Notes under the pieces: model-generated | What the model was told of the DNA's origin: nothing | The model's database searches: none | What the model saw: the letters and a program-made list of their open reading frames with translations, nothing else | Translations under genes and position numbers: made by a program | Source: Prochlorococcus sp. AG-418-M08 | GTDB taxonomy: Bacteria; Cyanobacteriota; Cyanobacteriia; PCC-6307; Cyanobiaceae | NCBI GenBank assembly: GCA_003213955.1 | Contig: QCMG01000012.1 | Coordinates: 1-43,459, forward strand | Reading direction: 5' to 3' | Length of the DNA stretch: 43,459 nt | Shown: in pieces, positions 1-6,627 of the stretch | Layout of the letters: each line of letters begins with the position of its first letter | Position numbering within the stretch: the first letter of the stretch is position 1

Positions 1-920
1 GTTAAAGTCTCTGCTTGATGTTCCATAAGTCCTCTCAAAACACTAGATAATATTTCTGTGCACATTTTTTGGAGACCTTCCTTTGAAGATGACCCTATTG
101 TTTTATGTTTATGATCAAATAATCCAAGGTCCACTTGAGCAATTTTTGATGTTCTTACATTCCTATAAACCTCAGAAAGAAGTCCTATTTCTAATCCCCA
201 ATCACATGGAATTCTTAAATTCATTGCTAAATCTTTTGTAAAAGCAAATTCACCAGCTAAGGGATACCTAAACGATTGCAAATACTGTAAGAAAGGCCCA
301 TTCCCTACCAATTGTTCTAAACTTGCCAAAAGAGGACCCACAAATAATCTGGTTGCTCTTCCTTGGAGTTGATTAGTTTCCAATGATAATCTACTGTAAA
401 AGGCTTTTACATAGGAAATTCCATATGATTCATCTAACAAGGGAAGAATCATTCTTGATGGATATAAGTGACTAAAAGTTCTTATATCAGCATCAAATAA
501 AGCAACTACATCAGATTTTCGTGTTGCAACTCCTATCCCTTGCCACACTGCCCAACCCTTTCCAGGAGTTCCAAGTAATTCAAGGCCATTTTTTTCTTGA
601 TCTTTTAATAGTTCAATTACAGAAGGAGAATTGGTCCATTGAATATGAACAGGAAAGGGCATTGAGTGAAAAAATGATTTCGCTAAATTTACTTGATCTA
701 TTGTTTTAGCAGATAAAGCAATAACTAATTCATTTAATCCTGTGAGGTTTTTTAAAACTTCTTTGATATCTTTTAGCGCTGGACGTTCAAACTCTTCATA
801 AAGGCAAGGGATTAATATTGCGGTTGGTCTTTTCTTAAGACTTGTATTTAATTCTTTAAGTAAATCTTTTGTGACTCCATATTCATGTATTGTTGTGATT
901 AAACCTTGTTGAAAGTCCAT
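1..920 (-). CDS. gpgS: Glucosyl-3-phosphoglycerate synthase, C-terminus cut by window edge
   Basis: Transfers glucose from a nucleotide sugar to 3-phosphoglycerate, the first step of glucosylglycerate synthesis, in the cytosol. My translation from the ATG at 918-920 is open to position 1, giving 306 residues with no stop, so the C-terminus lies outside the window. Near residue 35 there is a typical GT-A opening (ILIPCLYEEFERPALKDI), and a DxD metal and nucleotide-sugar motif (DADIRTF, D143/D145) follows. Further on, GEFAFTKDLA and CDWGLEIGLL match the acceptor region of GT81-type enzymes. The gene is divergent, with a 50-base gap, from a GH13 phosphorylase, a HAD phosphatase and glycerate kinase, and that context makes the substrate call fairly safe. 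A mannosyl-3-phosphoglycerate synthase is the main alternative. The donor (ADP- or UDP-glucose) cannot be read from the sequence. Confidence 0.88.
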   Translation of the reverse strand, partial: MDFQQGLITTIHEYGVTKDLLKELNTSLKKRPTAILIPCLYEEFERPALKDIKEVLKNLTGLNELVIALSAKTIDQVNLAKSFFHSMPFPVHIQWTNSPSVIELLKDQEKNGLELLGTPGKGWAVWQGIGVATRKSDVVALFDADIRTFSHLYPSRMILPLLDESYGISYVKAFYSRLSLETNQLQGRATRLFVGPLLASLEQLVGNGPFLQYLQSFRYPLAGEFAFTKDLAMNLRIPCDWGLEIGLLSEVYRNVRTSKIAQVDLGLFDHKHKTIGSSSKEGLQKMCTEILSSVLRGLMEHQAETL

Positions 921-970
921 TTTCTATTTGATGTGCAGAATAGTGATAATACTTCGATGATTTTTTCAAA
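921..970. promoter_or_regulatory. Divergent promoter region between gpgS and the GH13 phosphorylase gene
   Basis: This 50-base gap must hold the start signals for both directions unless promoters lie inside the genes. GATAAT at 945-950 is a good -10 element for the rightward gene, and the same bases read on the minus strand give ATTATC/TATTAT for gpgS. No clear -35 box is visible. Because both genes share so little sequence, their expression is probably co-ordinated. That is inference. Confidence 0.35.
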
Positions 971-2740
971 GTGACGCAAATTGATTCAGAGAAAAAATTA
1001 GATAGATTAAAGCTTAGTAAATTGCTTGAAGCAATTTATAAGGATCATACTACCGAAGAGATAAATTATATTTGTAATCAATTATTGCAGATTTTAGATA
1101 ATTTCTCATCCAAGTCTCGTTATGAAGAAATAAGTGATGATAAAAAATGGGACGAATCATATTCTGTTTTAATTACATATGCTGATGGAGTTTATAAAAA
1201 AGGAGAAGCCACACTTGTAACTCTTCGAGAATTATTAAGTAATCATTTTGGAAGTCTTTCAAAAGTGGTTCACATACTTCCATTCTTAAAGTCAACTAGT
1301 GATGGTGGTTTTGCAGTTTCAAGTCATACATCTCTAGAAGAAAAATTTGGTAGTTGGGATGATCTTAAATCTATTTCAAAAAATCATCATTTAATGGCTG
1401 ATCTAGTATTAAATCATGTTTCATCCTCTCATCCATGGGTTCAACAGTTTATTAAATGTCAAGAACCAGGATTGTCAAATGTTTTTTCTCCTTCACAAGA
1501 TTTAGATTGGAAAAGTGTTATTAGACCAAGAAGTTCATCACTTTTTTCACAAATAAATACAAATAATGGCCAAAAACAAGTTTGGACTACTTTTGGCCCA
1601 GATCAAATTGATTTGAATTGGCTTAATCCAAAAATGACAATTGAGTTTCTTAACTTGATTGTTAGGTATTTATCTAATGGTATTAAATGGTTGAGACTTG
1701 ATGCAGTAGGTTTTATTTGGAAGGAACCAGGGACAACTTGTTTACATTTGCCTAAAGCACATTCAATTGTAAAAGTTCTAAGATTATTATTAAGTAATCT
1801 TCTAACGAACGGAGTATTAATAACCGAAACAAATGTTCCACAAAAGGAAAATCTTTCTTATCTAATACCTGAGGATGAAGCTCATATGGCTTATAACTTC
1901 CCTCTACCTCCTCTTATTTTAGAAGCGATCATAACGTCAAGAGCAGATATTTTAAATTCATGGATTTGCGATTGGCCAGAGTTGCCAGAAACTACAACAC
2001 TATTTAATTTCACTGCATCCCATGATGGAGTTGGTTTGAGGGCTTTAGAGGGCCTCATGAATGAAAAAAGAATTAAGGAGTTATTAATAAATTGTGAAAA
2101 AAGAGGGGGGTTAGTTAGTCATAGAAGATTATCTAATGGAGAAGATAAACCATATGAATTAAATATTAGTTGGTGGAGTGCAATGGAAGATCCAGGTAGA
2201 GATTCAAATCGTTTTCAATATGAAAGGTTCTTATTATCACAATTACTTGTGATGTCTCTAAAAGGTGTTCCTGCTTTTTATCTCCCTGCATTGTTGGCCT
2301 CAGAAAATGATATAAAGAGTTTCTCAATGACAGGACAAAGAAGAGATCTTAATAGGGAAAAATTTAAGTTAGAGAAGCTTTCAGCTGTTTTTAAAAATCC
2401 TGAATCTAATGCCAATAAAAATTTGAATTATCTGCGAAATGCAATGGATGTTAGATCAAAATTACCTCAATTTCATCCTCATTCTGAGATGGAGTGTTTA
2501 TCTAAAAGCAGAGGAGATATTGTTGTTATTAAAAGGGGTATTGGTTCTAATGCAGTTTTTACTATTCACAATATGACTGAAAATAAAATTAACTATAGAT
2601 TTAATGATTATGAAATTCCTAAATTGATTAATGACGAATTAAATATGAAGGATTACTTAACATCAAATAAATATAATTGTAATAATATTGAACTTGATCC
2701 TTTTCAAGTAATTTGGCTTGGTTCTTTAATTGATGATTGA
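971..2740 (+). CDS. GH13 subfamily 18-like sugar phosphorylase, probable glucosylglycerate phosphorylase
   Basis: A (beta/alpha)8 glycoside phosphorylase related to sucrose phosphorylase, 589 residues with a GTG start. Catalytic landmarks of family GH13 are present: ADLVLNHV (143-150), the nucleophile in LRLDAVGF (D244), the acid/base Glu in LITETNVP (E286) and the transition-state Asp in ASHDGVG (D352). The family is often annotated as sucrose phosphorylase or amylase. Neighbouring gpgS, a GpgP-type phosphatase and glycerate kinase instead suggest it splits glucosylglycerate with phosphate into glucose-1-phosphate and glycerate, an activity described for some GH13_18 enzymes. The stop overlaps the next start (ATGATTGA), indicating translational coupling. 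No signal peptide is seen, so it is cytosolic. Fold is certain; substrate is inferred from context. Confidence 0.85.
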   Translation: MTQIDSEKKLDRLKLSKLLEAIYKDHTTEEINYICNQLLQILDNFSSKSRYEEISDDKKWDESYSVLITYADGVYKKGEATLVTLRELLSNHFGSLSKVVHILPFLKSTSDGGFAVSSHTSLEEKFGSWDDLKSISKNHHLMADLVLNHVSSSHPWVQQFIKCQEPGLSNVFSPSQDLDWKSVIRPRSSSLFSQINTNNGQKQVWTTFGPDQIDLNWLNPKMTIEFLNLIVRYLSNGIKWLRLDAVGFIWKEPGTTCLHLPKAHSIVKVLRLLLSNLLTNGVLITETNVPQKENLSYLIPEDEAHMAYNFPLPPLILEAIITSRADILNSWICDWPELPETTTLFNFTASHDGVGLRALEGLMNEKRIKELLINCEKRGGLVSHRRLSNGEDKPYELNISWWSAMEDPGRDSNRFQYERFLLSQLLVMSLKGVPAFYLPALLASENDIKSFSMTGQRRDLNREKFKLEKLSAVFKNPESNANKNLNYLRNAMDVRSKLPQFHPHSEMECLSKSRGDIVVIKRGIGSNAVFTIHNMTENKINYRFNDYEIPKLINDELNMKDYLTSNKYNCNNIELDPFQVIWLGSLIDD

Positions 2741-3536
2741 AAACTCTTCCATATGGGTAGTTAGTGATGTTGATGGGACATTAATGGATCATTCTTATGA
2801 TCTAACTCCAGCAAGAGAAACTATAAGGTTACTTCAAAAATTATCTATTCCAGTAATACTATGCACCAGCAAAACCGCCGCGGAAGTTAAAGTTATTAGA
2901 AAACAACTTAATCTAACTGATCCTTATATCGTTGAAAATGGTGCAGCTATATACGGCGAATCATTAAGTAAAGTTAATGGTGAAATTATACTTGGAGAAA
3001 AATACGAAAATCTTGAAAATATTTTAAAAAGTATTTCTAATGAAATTAATTATGATTTACAACCACTCAATAATATTTCTGATCAAGAGGCAACAGAACT
3101 AACTGGATTAAAAGGTCATTCTCTTGAGTTAATGAGAGATAGACACTGGAGTATGCCATTCTTAAACCCTCCTGAAAATATGGAAGAACATATTAATAGT
3201 TCCTGTAAAAAATATAATGTAGAAATATTTAGAGGTAACAGGATGAGCCACCTGTTATCAATTAATTCAAACAAGGGAAAAGCAATAAATGCACTCAAAA
3301 AATATTCAAATAATCCAAATATTAAAATTATTGGTTTGGGTGATTCTCCTAATGATTTACCTTTATTAATGAATTCAGATTATAAAGTTGTCATTCCAGG
3401 CCCTGATGGACCAAATTTGAATTTATTGGAGAAGTTAAATGAACATAAATATTCTCTTGCAAGTTATCCAAATGGTTATGGTTGGAGAAGTGAAATTAAT
3501 AAGTTAATTAATAAATTAGTTTTAAAGAAACAATGA
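2733..3536 (+). CDS. gpgP: HAD-IIB phosphatase, probable glucosyl-3-phosphoglycerate phosphatase (MPGP/YedP family)
   Basis: Removes phosphate from glucosyl-3-phosphoglycerate to give glucosylglycerate. HAD motif I is SDVDGTL (D12 nucleophile, D14), the conserved Lys lies in NSNKGKAINAL, and motif III/IV is GLGDSPNDLPLL. The cap is the small HAD-IIB type seen in mannosyl-3-phosphoglycerate phosphatases. I choose the ATG at 2733 rather than a TTG one codon upstream. It overlaps the end of the phosphorylase gene by 8 bases, and its stop overlaps the glycerate kinase start by 4, so the three genes form a tight operon. Length (267 aa) is normal. Sugar specificity is inferred from gpgS next door. 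Confidence 0.85.
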   Translation: MIENSSIWVVSDVDGTLMDHSYDLTPARETIRLLQKLSIPVILCTSKTAAEVKVIRKQLNLTDPYIVENGAAIYGESLSKVNGEIILGEKYENLENILKSISNEINYDLQPLNNISDQEATELTGLKGHSLELMRDRHWSMPFLNPPENMEEHINSSCKKYNVEIFRGNRMSHLLSINSNKGKAINALKKYSNNPNIKIIGLGDSPNDLPLLMNSDYKVVIPGPDGPNLNLLEKLNEHKYSLASYPNGYGWRSEINKLINKLVLKKQ

Positions 3537-4474
3537 ATAATTTAAATATTGAATTTCCCTTAGGTAATTTTGAAAAATTAATTACTAAAATTGGATGGGA
3601 ATCGCTTGATGAATGGTTTGACTTTTGGAGTAGTAAAGAAGAATTACTCTCAATTGATAAATTTTGGGATGAGAATGTACGTGATGATTGGATTTGGGGC
3701 TTAGCTTTACCTCTTTTTTCGCAAGCATATAATTTTCATAAATATTCACCTGAAAGAAAAATAATTGGCGTTTCAGCTTTGCCAGGAACTGGCAAAACCA
3801 CTTTAGGTAAATGGTTGGAGAGTATATCTCTGAGATTTAATTTTAAGATATCTGTAATCTCTATTGATGATTTTTACCTTCCTTCGAAAGAAATGGAATT
3901 AGCAATTAAAGATAATCCATGGAATGTTTCAAGGGGTTTTCCTGGTAGTCACTCGATTAATTTAATGAAAGAAAAATTACTTAAATGGAAAGTTGATGGA
4001 GAATTAAATGTTCCTGTCTATGATAAGTCTTTAAGAAATGGTTTAGGGGAAAGGGCAAGTTGGAGGCAAGATTCCCCTGATTTATTAATTATTGAAGGTT
4101 GGTTTTTAGGAGTCAAACCTTTATCTATTGATTCAATTAATTCTGAAAAAATTTTGCCTCCATTAAGTTATTCTGAGACTTCTTATAGAGTAAATATTCA
4201 AAAAAAATTGGAACAATATTTAGATACATGGAATCTTATTGATCAAATATGGCATTTAAAACCTTTGAAATTCGAATATATGAATTTGTGGAAATCAACT
4301 CAAGAGAAAAAAATGCTTCTTAAAAGAGGCAGTGCTCTTCAAGATAAAAAATTAGCTAATTTTCTTAGAATGTTAAATGTTTCTATTCCACATATAAGTT
4401 TTGATGAGATTAATTCAGATGTTTTATTGTTGATTAATCAAGAAAGAAATTTAATTAATGTGGGATTAAATTAA
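3533..4474 (+). CDS. glyK: Glycerate 3-kinase, P-loop plant/cyanobacterial type
   Basis: Phosphorylates D-glycerate to 3-phosphoglycerate, the last step of photorespiration and a way to recover glycerate from glucosylglycerate. The P-loop is ALPGTGKTTLGKW (about residues 83-95), followed by a SIDDFYLP segment and an acidic strand LLIIEGWFLGVKP typical of the phosphoribulokinase/uridine kinase-like fold of plant GLYK. The 313-residue length fits the bacterial form without a transit peptide. The first about 75 residues are the helical, Trp-rich N-terminus seen in cyanobacterial members. The ATG overlaps the TGA of the phosphatase gene (ATGA), so it is translationally coupled to the glucosylglycerate genes. 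Confidence 0.85.
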   Translation: MNNLNIEFPLGNFEKLITKIGWESLDEWFDFWSSKEELLSIDKFWDENVRDDWIWGLALPLFSQAYNFHKYSPERKIIGVSALPGTGKTTLGKWLESISLRFNFKISVISIDDFYLPSKEMELAIKDNPWNVSRGFPGSHSINLMKEKLLKWKVDGELNVPVYDKSLRNGLGERASWRQDSPDLLIIEGWFLGVKPLSIDSINSEKILPPLSYSETSYRVNIQKKLEQYLDTWNLIDQIWHLKPLKFEYMNLWKSTQEKKMLLKRGSALQDKKLANFLRMLNVSIPHISFDEINSDVLLLINQERNLINVGLN

Positions 4475-4569
4475 TATTTAAAAGAAGTATTTTTTTTTTA
4501 GTGATTTTTTATACATTTTTAATCACGTTGTTTAGTGTTTAATATGGTTGTATTTTTGTGATTTTTGGG

Positions 4570-4797
4570 ATGGTTGAGTTTTCTTACAAAAATGAAGGCT
4601 CTAGAATGATAGTTTTGAGGTGTATTGGTCCTTCAAATTTTTTTCTAGAAAGAGTTTTATTTCCGACTGATATTCTTACTTTTATGGCTCCAAACGATTC
4701 TAGAGTTGAAATTTGGGGTAATGAATTATATGGCCCTAAATTAGAAGAAAGGATTAGAATTTCATCTGAAAGTGAGGATACATCTTTAGTAGCATAA
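4570..4797 (+). CDS. DUF1830 family protein
   Basis: A 75-residue cytosolic protein of unknown function. The core FSYKNEGSRMIVLRCIGPSN, then FFLERVLFP and a following SRVEIW strand, resembles the cyanobacterial DUF1830 family: short beta-rich proteins with an N-terminal Y-x-N and a FERVxFP motif. I prefer the ATG at 4570 because the homologous region begins directly after it. An in-frame GTG at 4558 would add four residues (MIFG). The gene follows glyK after 95 bases that contain a T-rich run, so it may have its own promoter. No known partner. Confidence 0.7.
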   Translation: MVEFSYKNEGSRMIVLRCIGPSNFFLERVLFPTDILTFMAPNDSRVEIWGNELYGPKLEERIRISSESEDTSLVA

Positions 4798-4886
4798 AGC
4801 TTTAATTTTAATTGTCTGCGAGTCAGAATTTTTAACTAACAGCTTAAATATTATTGATATTATCTTAATAGTTTATGTTTAAAGTA

Positions 4887-5012
4887 ATGACAGATTTTGC
4901 TTCTTTTGCTATTGGTGGATTCGTTCCCTCAGCAGCCATAGCTGGAGTTTTATTATTAGTTGGGTTAGGGGCTTTCTTCTATCTTGGTATTAAAGGTCCA
5001 ACAGACTATTAA
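4887..5012 (+). CDS. Single-helix membrane protein, 41 residues
   Basis: Not recognised. The ORF from the ATG at 4887 encodes 41 residues with one strong transmembrane segment (about residues 15-34, AAIAGVLLLVGLGAFFYLGI) and a short C-terminal tail ending GPTDY. The size and shape are those of the single-helix subunits of photosystems, cytochrome b6f or NDH-1, but I cannot match it to a named one. An in-frame ATG at 4875 would add MFKV. Codon use and residue choice look coding (Gly/Ala/Leu helix, a charge-free core) in a stretch that otherwise has no gene. It is followed 34 bases later by another tiny membrane ORF on the same strand. Confidence 0.62.
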   Translation: MTDFASFAIGGFVPSAAIAGVLLLVGLGAFFYLGIKGPTDY

Positions 5013-5046
5013 TATTAATTATAAATTATTCAATTTATTAATTCAT

Positions 5047-5181
5047 ATGGACCTTACTGTATTGCTTTTTATATCAAGTTTGCCTTTCGTATTGTTAACT
5101 GTATATTTTGGCACCAAAAATAATTTTTATGAAAGTGAAAATTACAAAGGTGACGGTTGTGCTCACGATGTTAAAAGATAA
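5047..5181 (+). CDS. Small membrane protein, 44 residues
   Basis: Not assigned to a family. The ORF starts MDLTVLLFISSLPFVLLTVY, giving one N-terminal hydrophobic helix, then a polar tail with FGTKNNFYESENY and a GDGCAH segment. I start at the ATG at 5047. The reading frame is open further upstream to a GTG at 4984, but that region overlaps the preceding gene and has no membrane-protein character. The helix-plus-polar-tail arrangement suggests a thylakoid or plasma-membrane subunit with a cytosolic tail, but this is inference. A hairpin and T-run follows about 24 bases after the stop, which supports a short bicistronic unit with the 41-residue gene. Confidence 0.65.
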   Translation: MDLTVLLFISSLPFVLLTVYFGTKNNFYESENYKGDGCAHDVKR

Positions 5182-5204
5182 TTTTATTCAGAAATGTCAT
5201 TGAT

Positions 5205-5224
5205 AAATACAAGTGTATTTTTTT
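5205..5224 (+). terminator. Candidate Rho-independent terminator
   Basis: AAATAC (5205-5210), loop AAGT and GTATTT (5215-5220) form a six-pair stem followed by more T residues to 5224. It lies 24 bases past the stop of the 44-residue ORF. The stem is AT-rich and weak, as is common in such genomes. Confidence 0.42.
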
Positions 5225-5605
5225 ATCAAACTTTCGAAAAGATTTATAATTCTCCTCATTTAATTTATGCTCGGAATTTTTACATTTTTTGATATTTCTA
5301 TTTTTATTGATCGAAATCACTAATAGATAATGTTTGGAATAAAAAAATATCGATGAATAAATAATTATTTTATTTTGAGGATTTTTTGTTTAAACATACT
5401 TTATTCAAGTAATTAGCTCTGCTAATTTGAAAATGGTTTCGCTATTATTTGGTATTATATCCGGTTCTACAATTTCTAAATTTTTGGGAATTGGTAATTT
5501 TTTTTATATTCTGAAATTTTAGTAACAGTAATTTTAAATTTATAATTACTAAAAATATAAGTATCTAACTTTTATATGTTAGTGTTCTTATAGATTTTTT
5601 CACTA
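5225..5605. other. Intergenic stretch without a supported gene
   Basis: About 380 very AT-rich bases. I see no tRNA-like fold, no repeat and no convincing coding frame. The only ORF of note is 29 codons at 5433-5522, with no sign of being real. The stretch probably contains the promoter of the 52-residue ORF at 5606 and could hold a small RNA, which cannot be judged by eye. Confidence 0.5.
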
Positions 5606-5764
5606 ATGAATTTTTTTGTATCATACCAATTAGGTGAAGTTGAAGTTTCGAATCTAACTATCATTATATGTGCAATTTTTTCATCATTTACCTTTATAGC
5701 TGTTGGAATAAGCTCTTATAAGCTGTATAAATCTTTGGTAAGCGAAGAAGAATCGAAATCTTAA
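5606..5764 (+). CDS. Single-helix membrane protein, 52 residues
   Basis: Not recognised by name. The ATG at 5606 opens a 52-codon frame beginning MNFFVSYQLGEVEVSNLTII, with a hydrophobic stretch (about residues 17-37, ending AVGISSY) and a charged C-tail KLYKSLVSEEESKS. The polar N-terminus, one helix and an acidic tail suggest a small integral membrane subunit. The TAA at 5762-5764 directly abuts the 3' end of the oppositely oriented tRNA-Pro gene at 5765. The clean amphipathic layout in an otherwise gene-free stretch is the main coding evidence. A chance ORF is possible. Confidence 0.58.
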   Translation: MNFFVSYQLGEVEVSNLTIIICAIFSSFTFIAVGISSYKLYKSLVSEEESKS

Positions 5765-5838
5765 TCGGAACGGCGGGATTTGAACCCACGACCCCCACTA
5801 CCCCAAAGTGGTGCGCTACCAAACTGCGCTACGCCCCG
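5765..5838 (-). tRNA. tRNA-Pro, anticodon GGG
   Basis: The minus strand folds as a complete cloverleaf. Acceptor CGGGGCG pairs with CGTTCCG (two G-T pairs), D stem GCGC/GCGC with an AGTTTGGTA loop, anticodon stem CCACT/AGTGG with loop TTGGGGT (anticodon GGG), and T stem GTGGG/CCCGC with loop TTCAAAT. The discriminator base is A, at 5765. CCA is not encoded. Length is 74 nt. Confidence 0.96.
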
Positions 5839-5845
5839 CGTTAAT

Positions 5846-5851
5846 ACTATA
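5846..5851 (-). promoter_or_regulatory. -10 element of the tRNA-Pro gene
   Basis: On the minus strand TATAGT lies 7 bases before the mature tRNA 5' end, the usual distance from a -10 box to a start site. No good -35 is seen. Confidence 0.42.
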
Positions 5852-5865
5852 AATATAAAATGCTT

Positions 5866-6594
5866 TTAATTGGTAATCTTTATCGGTTTATTATTAGATC
5901 TCAATACACATTTATCAACGTTCCAATTAAAATTACTCCAAATTTCTTTTGGGAGCTTGTAATTGCTTCCATTGAAATTACCCAACTTTATTTTGGTAGG
6001 AGATGCTGAACAATATTGCCTACTACCTTCTACAGCTAAATATTGCTGATGATATTCTTCAGCATAATAGTAAGCATCAATCATTTTAATTTCTGTCTCT
6101 ATGACTCCTAAATTATTTGCATTAAGCTGTTTTTGATAAAACTCTTTGCTAGAGAAAATTTTATCTTTATGAATATCATTTAAATAGTAAATTGCTGATC
6201 TATATTGTGTCCCTATATCATTACCTTGTCTATTCTTTTGGGTAGGATTATGGCATTCCCAGAACATTTTTAATAAATCGCTAATGTCAATTTCATTTAC
6301 ATTCCAAACAACTTTAACCACTTCTGCATGACCAGTAACACCAGAGCATACTTCATAGTAAGTAGGGTTATTGATATCCCCACCAGCATAACCTACAGAA
6401 GTTGTGACAACTCCTGGAAGTTTCCAAAAGCATTTTTCAGCACCCCAAAAACATCCACATCCAAATATGATTGCATCTTCTTTTGAATTAGGTTCTAATT
6501 TTATATCTGTATTTAATATTCTATGGTAGGTATTAGTTTTCTTACCTGAGTAAGAGTGTATGTTATTCATGATGTTTTTAAGAAATTTGAACAT
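5866..6594 (-). CDS. msrA: Peptide methionine sulfoxide reductase MsrA
   Basis: Reduces the S-epimer of methionine sulfoxide in proteins, using thioredoxin-type reductant. The GCFWG active-site motif is present (FGCGCFWGAEKCFW; catalytic Cys48), followed by GVVTTSVGYAGG, the conserved YEVCSGVTGHAEVV block, the metal-free active-site residues of FWECHNPTQ, and GTQYRSAIYY. HHQQYL-type residues appear as EYHQQYL near the C-terminus. At 242 aa it is slightly longer than a minimal MsrA owing to a polar N-terminal extension of about 40 residues. A start at the second Met (residue 9) is possible. It sits downstream of the ABC exporter gene on the same strand with a 33-base gap, so the two may be co-transcribed. 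Confidence 0.95.
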   Translation of the reverse strand: MFKFLKNIMNNIHSYSGKKTNTYHRILNTDIKLEPNSKEDAIIFGCGCFWGAEKCFWKLPGVVTTSVGYAGGDINNPTYYEVCSGVTGHAEVVKVVWNVNEIDISDLLKMFWECHNPTQKNRQGNDIGTQYRSAIYYLNDIHKDKIFSSKEFYQKQLNANNLGVIETEIKMIDAYYYAEEYHQQYLAVEGSRQYCSASPTKIKLGNFNGSNYKLPKEIWSNFNWNVDKCVLRSNNKPIKITN

Positions 6595-6627
6595 TTTATA
6601 ATAAATATTTTTAAAATAATTTTTTAT

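Noticed and set aside
521-709. Plus-strand 62-codon frame
   Set aside because: Lies wholly inside gpgS on the other strand; the translation has no domain and gpgS motifs are clear.
4801-4850. Possible hairpin around TCTGCGAGTCAGA followed by T residues
   Set aside because: Only four clean pairs; too weak to call a terminator for the DUF1830 gene.
5433-5522. 29-codon ORF in the 5.2-5.6 kb gap
   Set aside because: Too short, no ribosome site and no clear composition signal; kept as noise.
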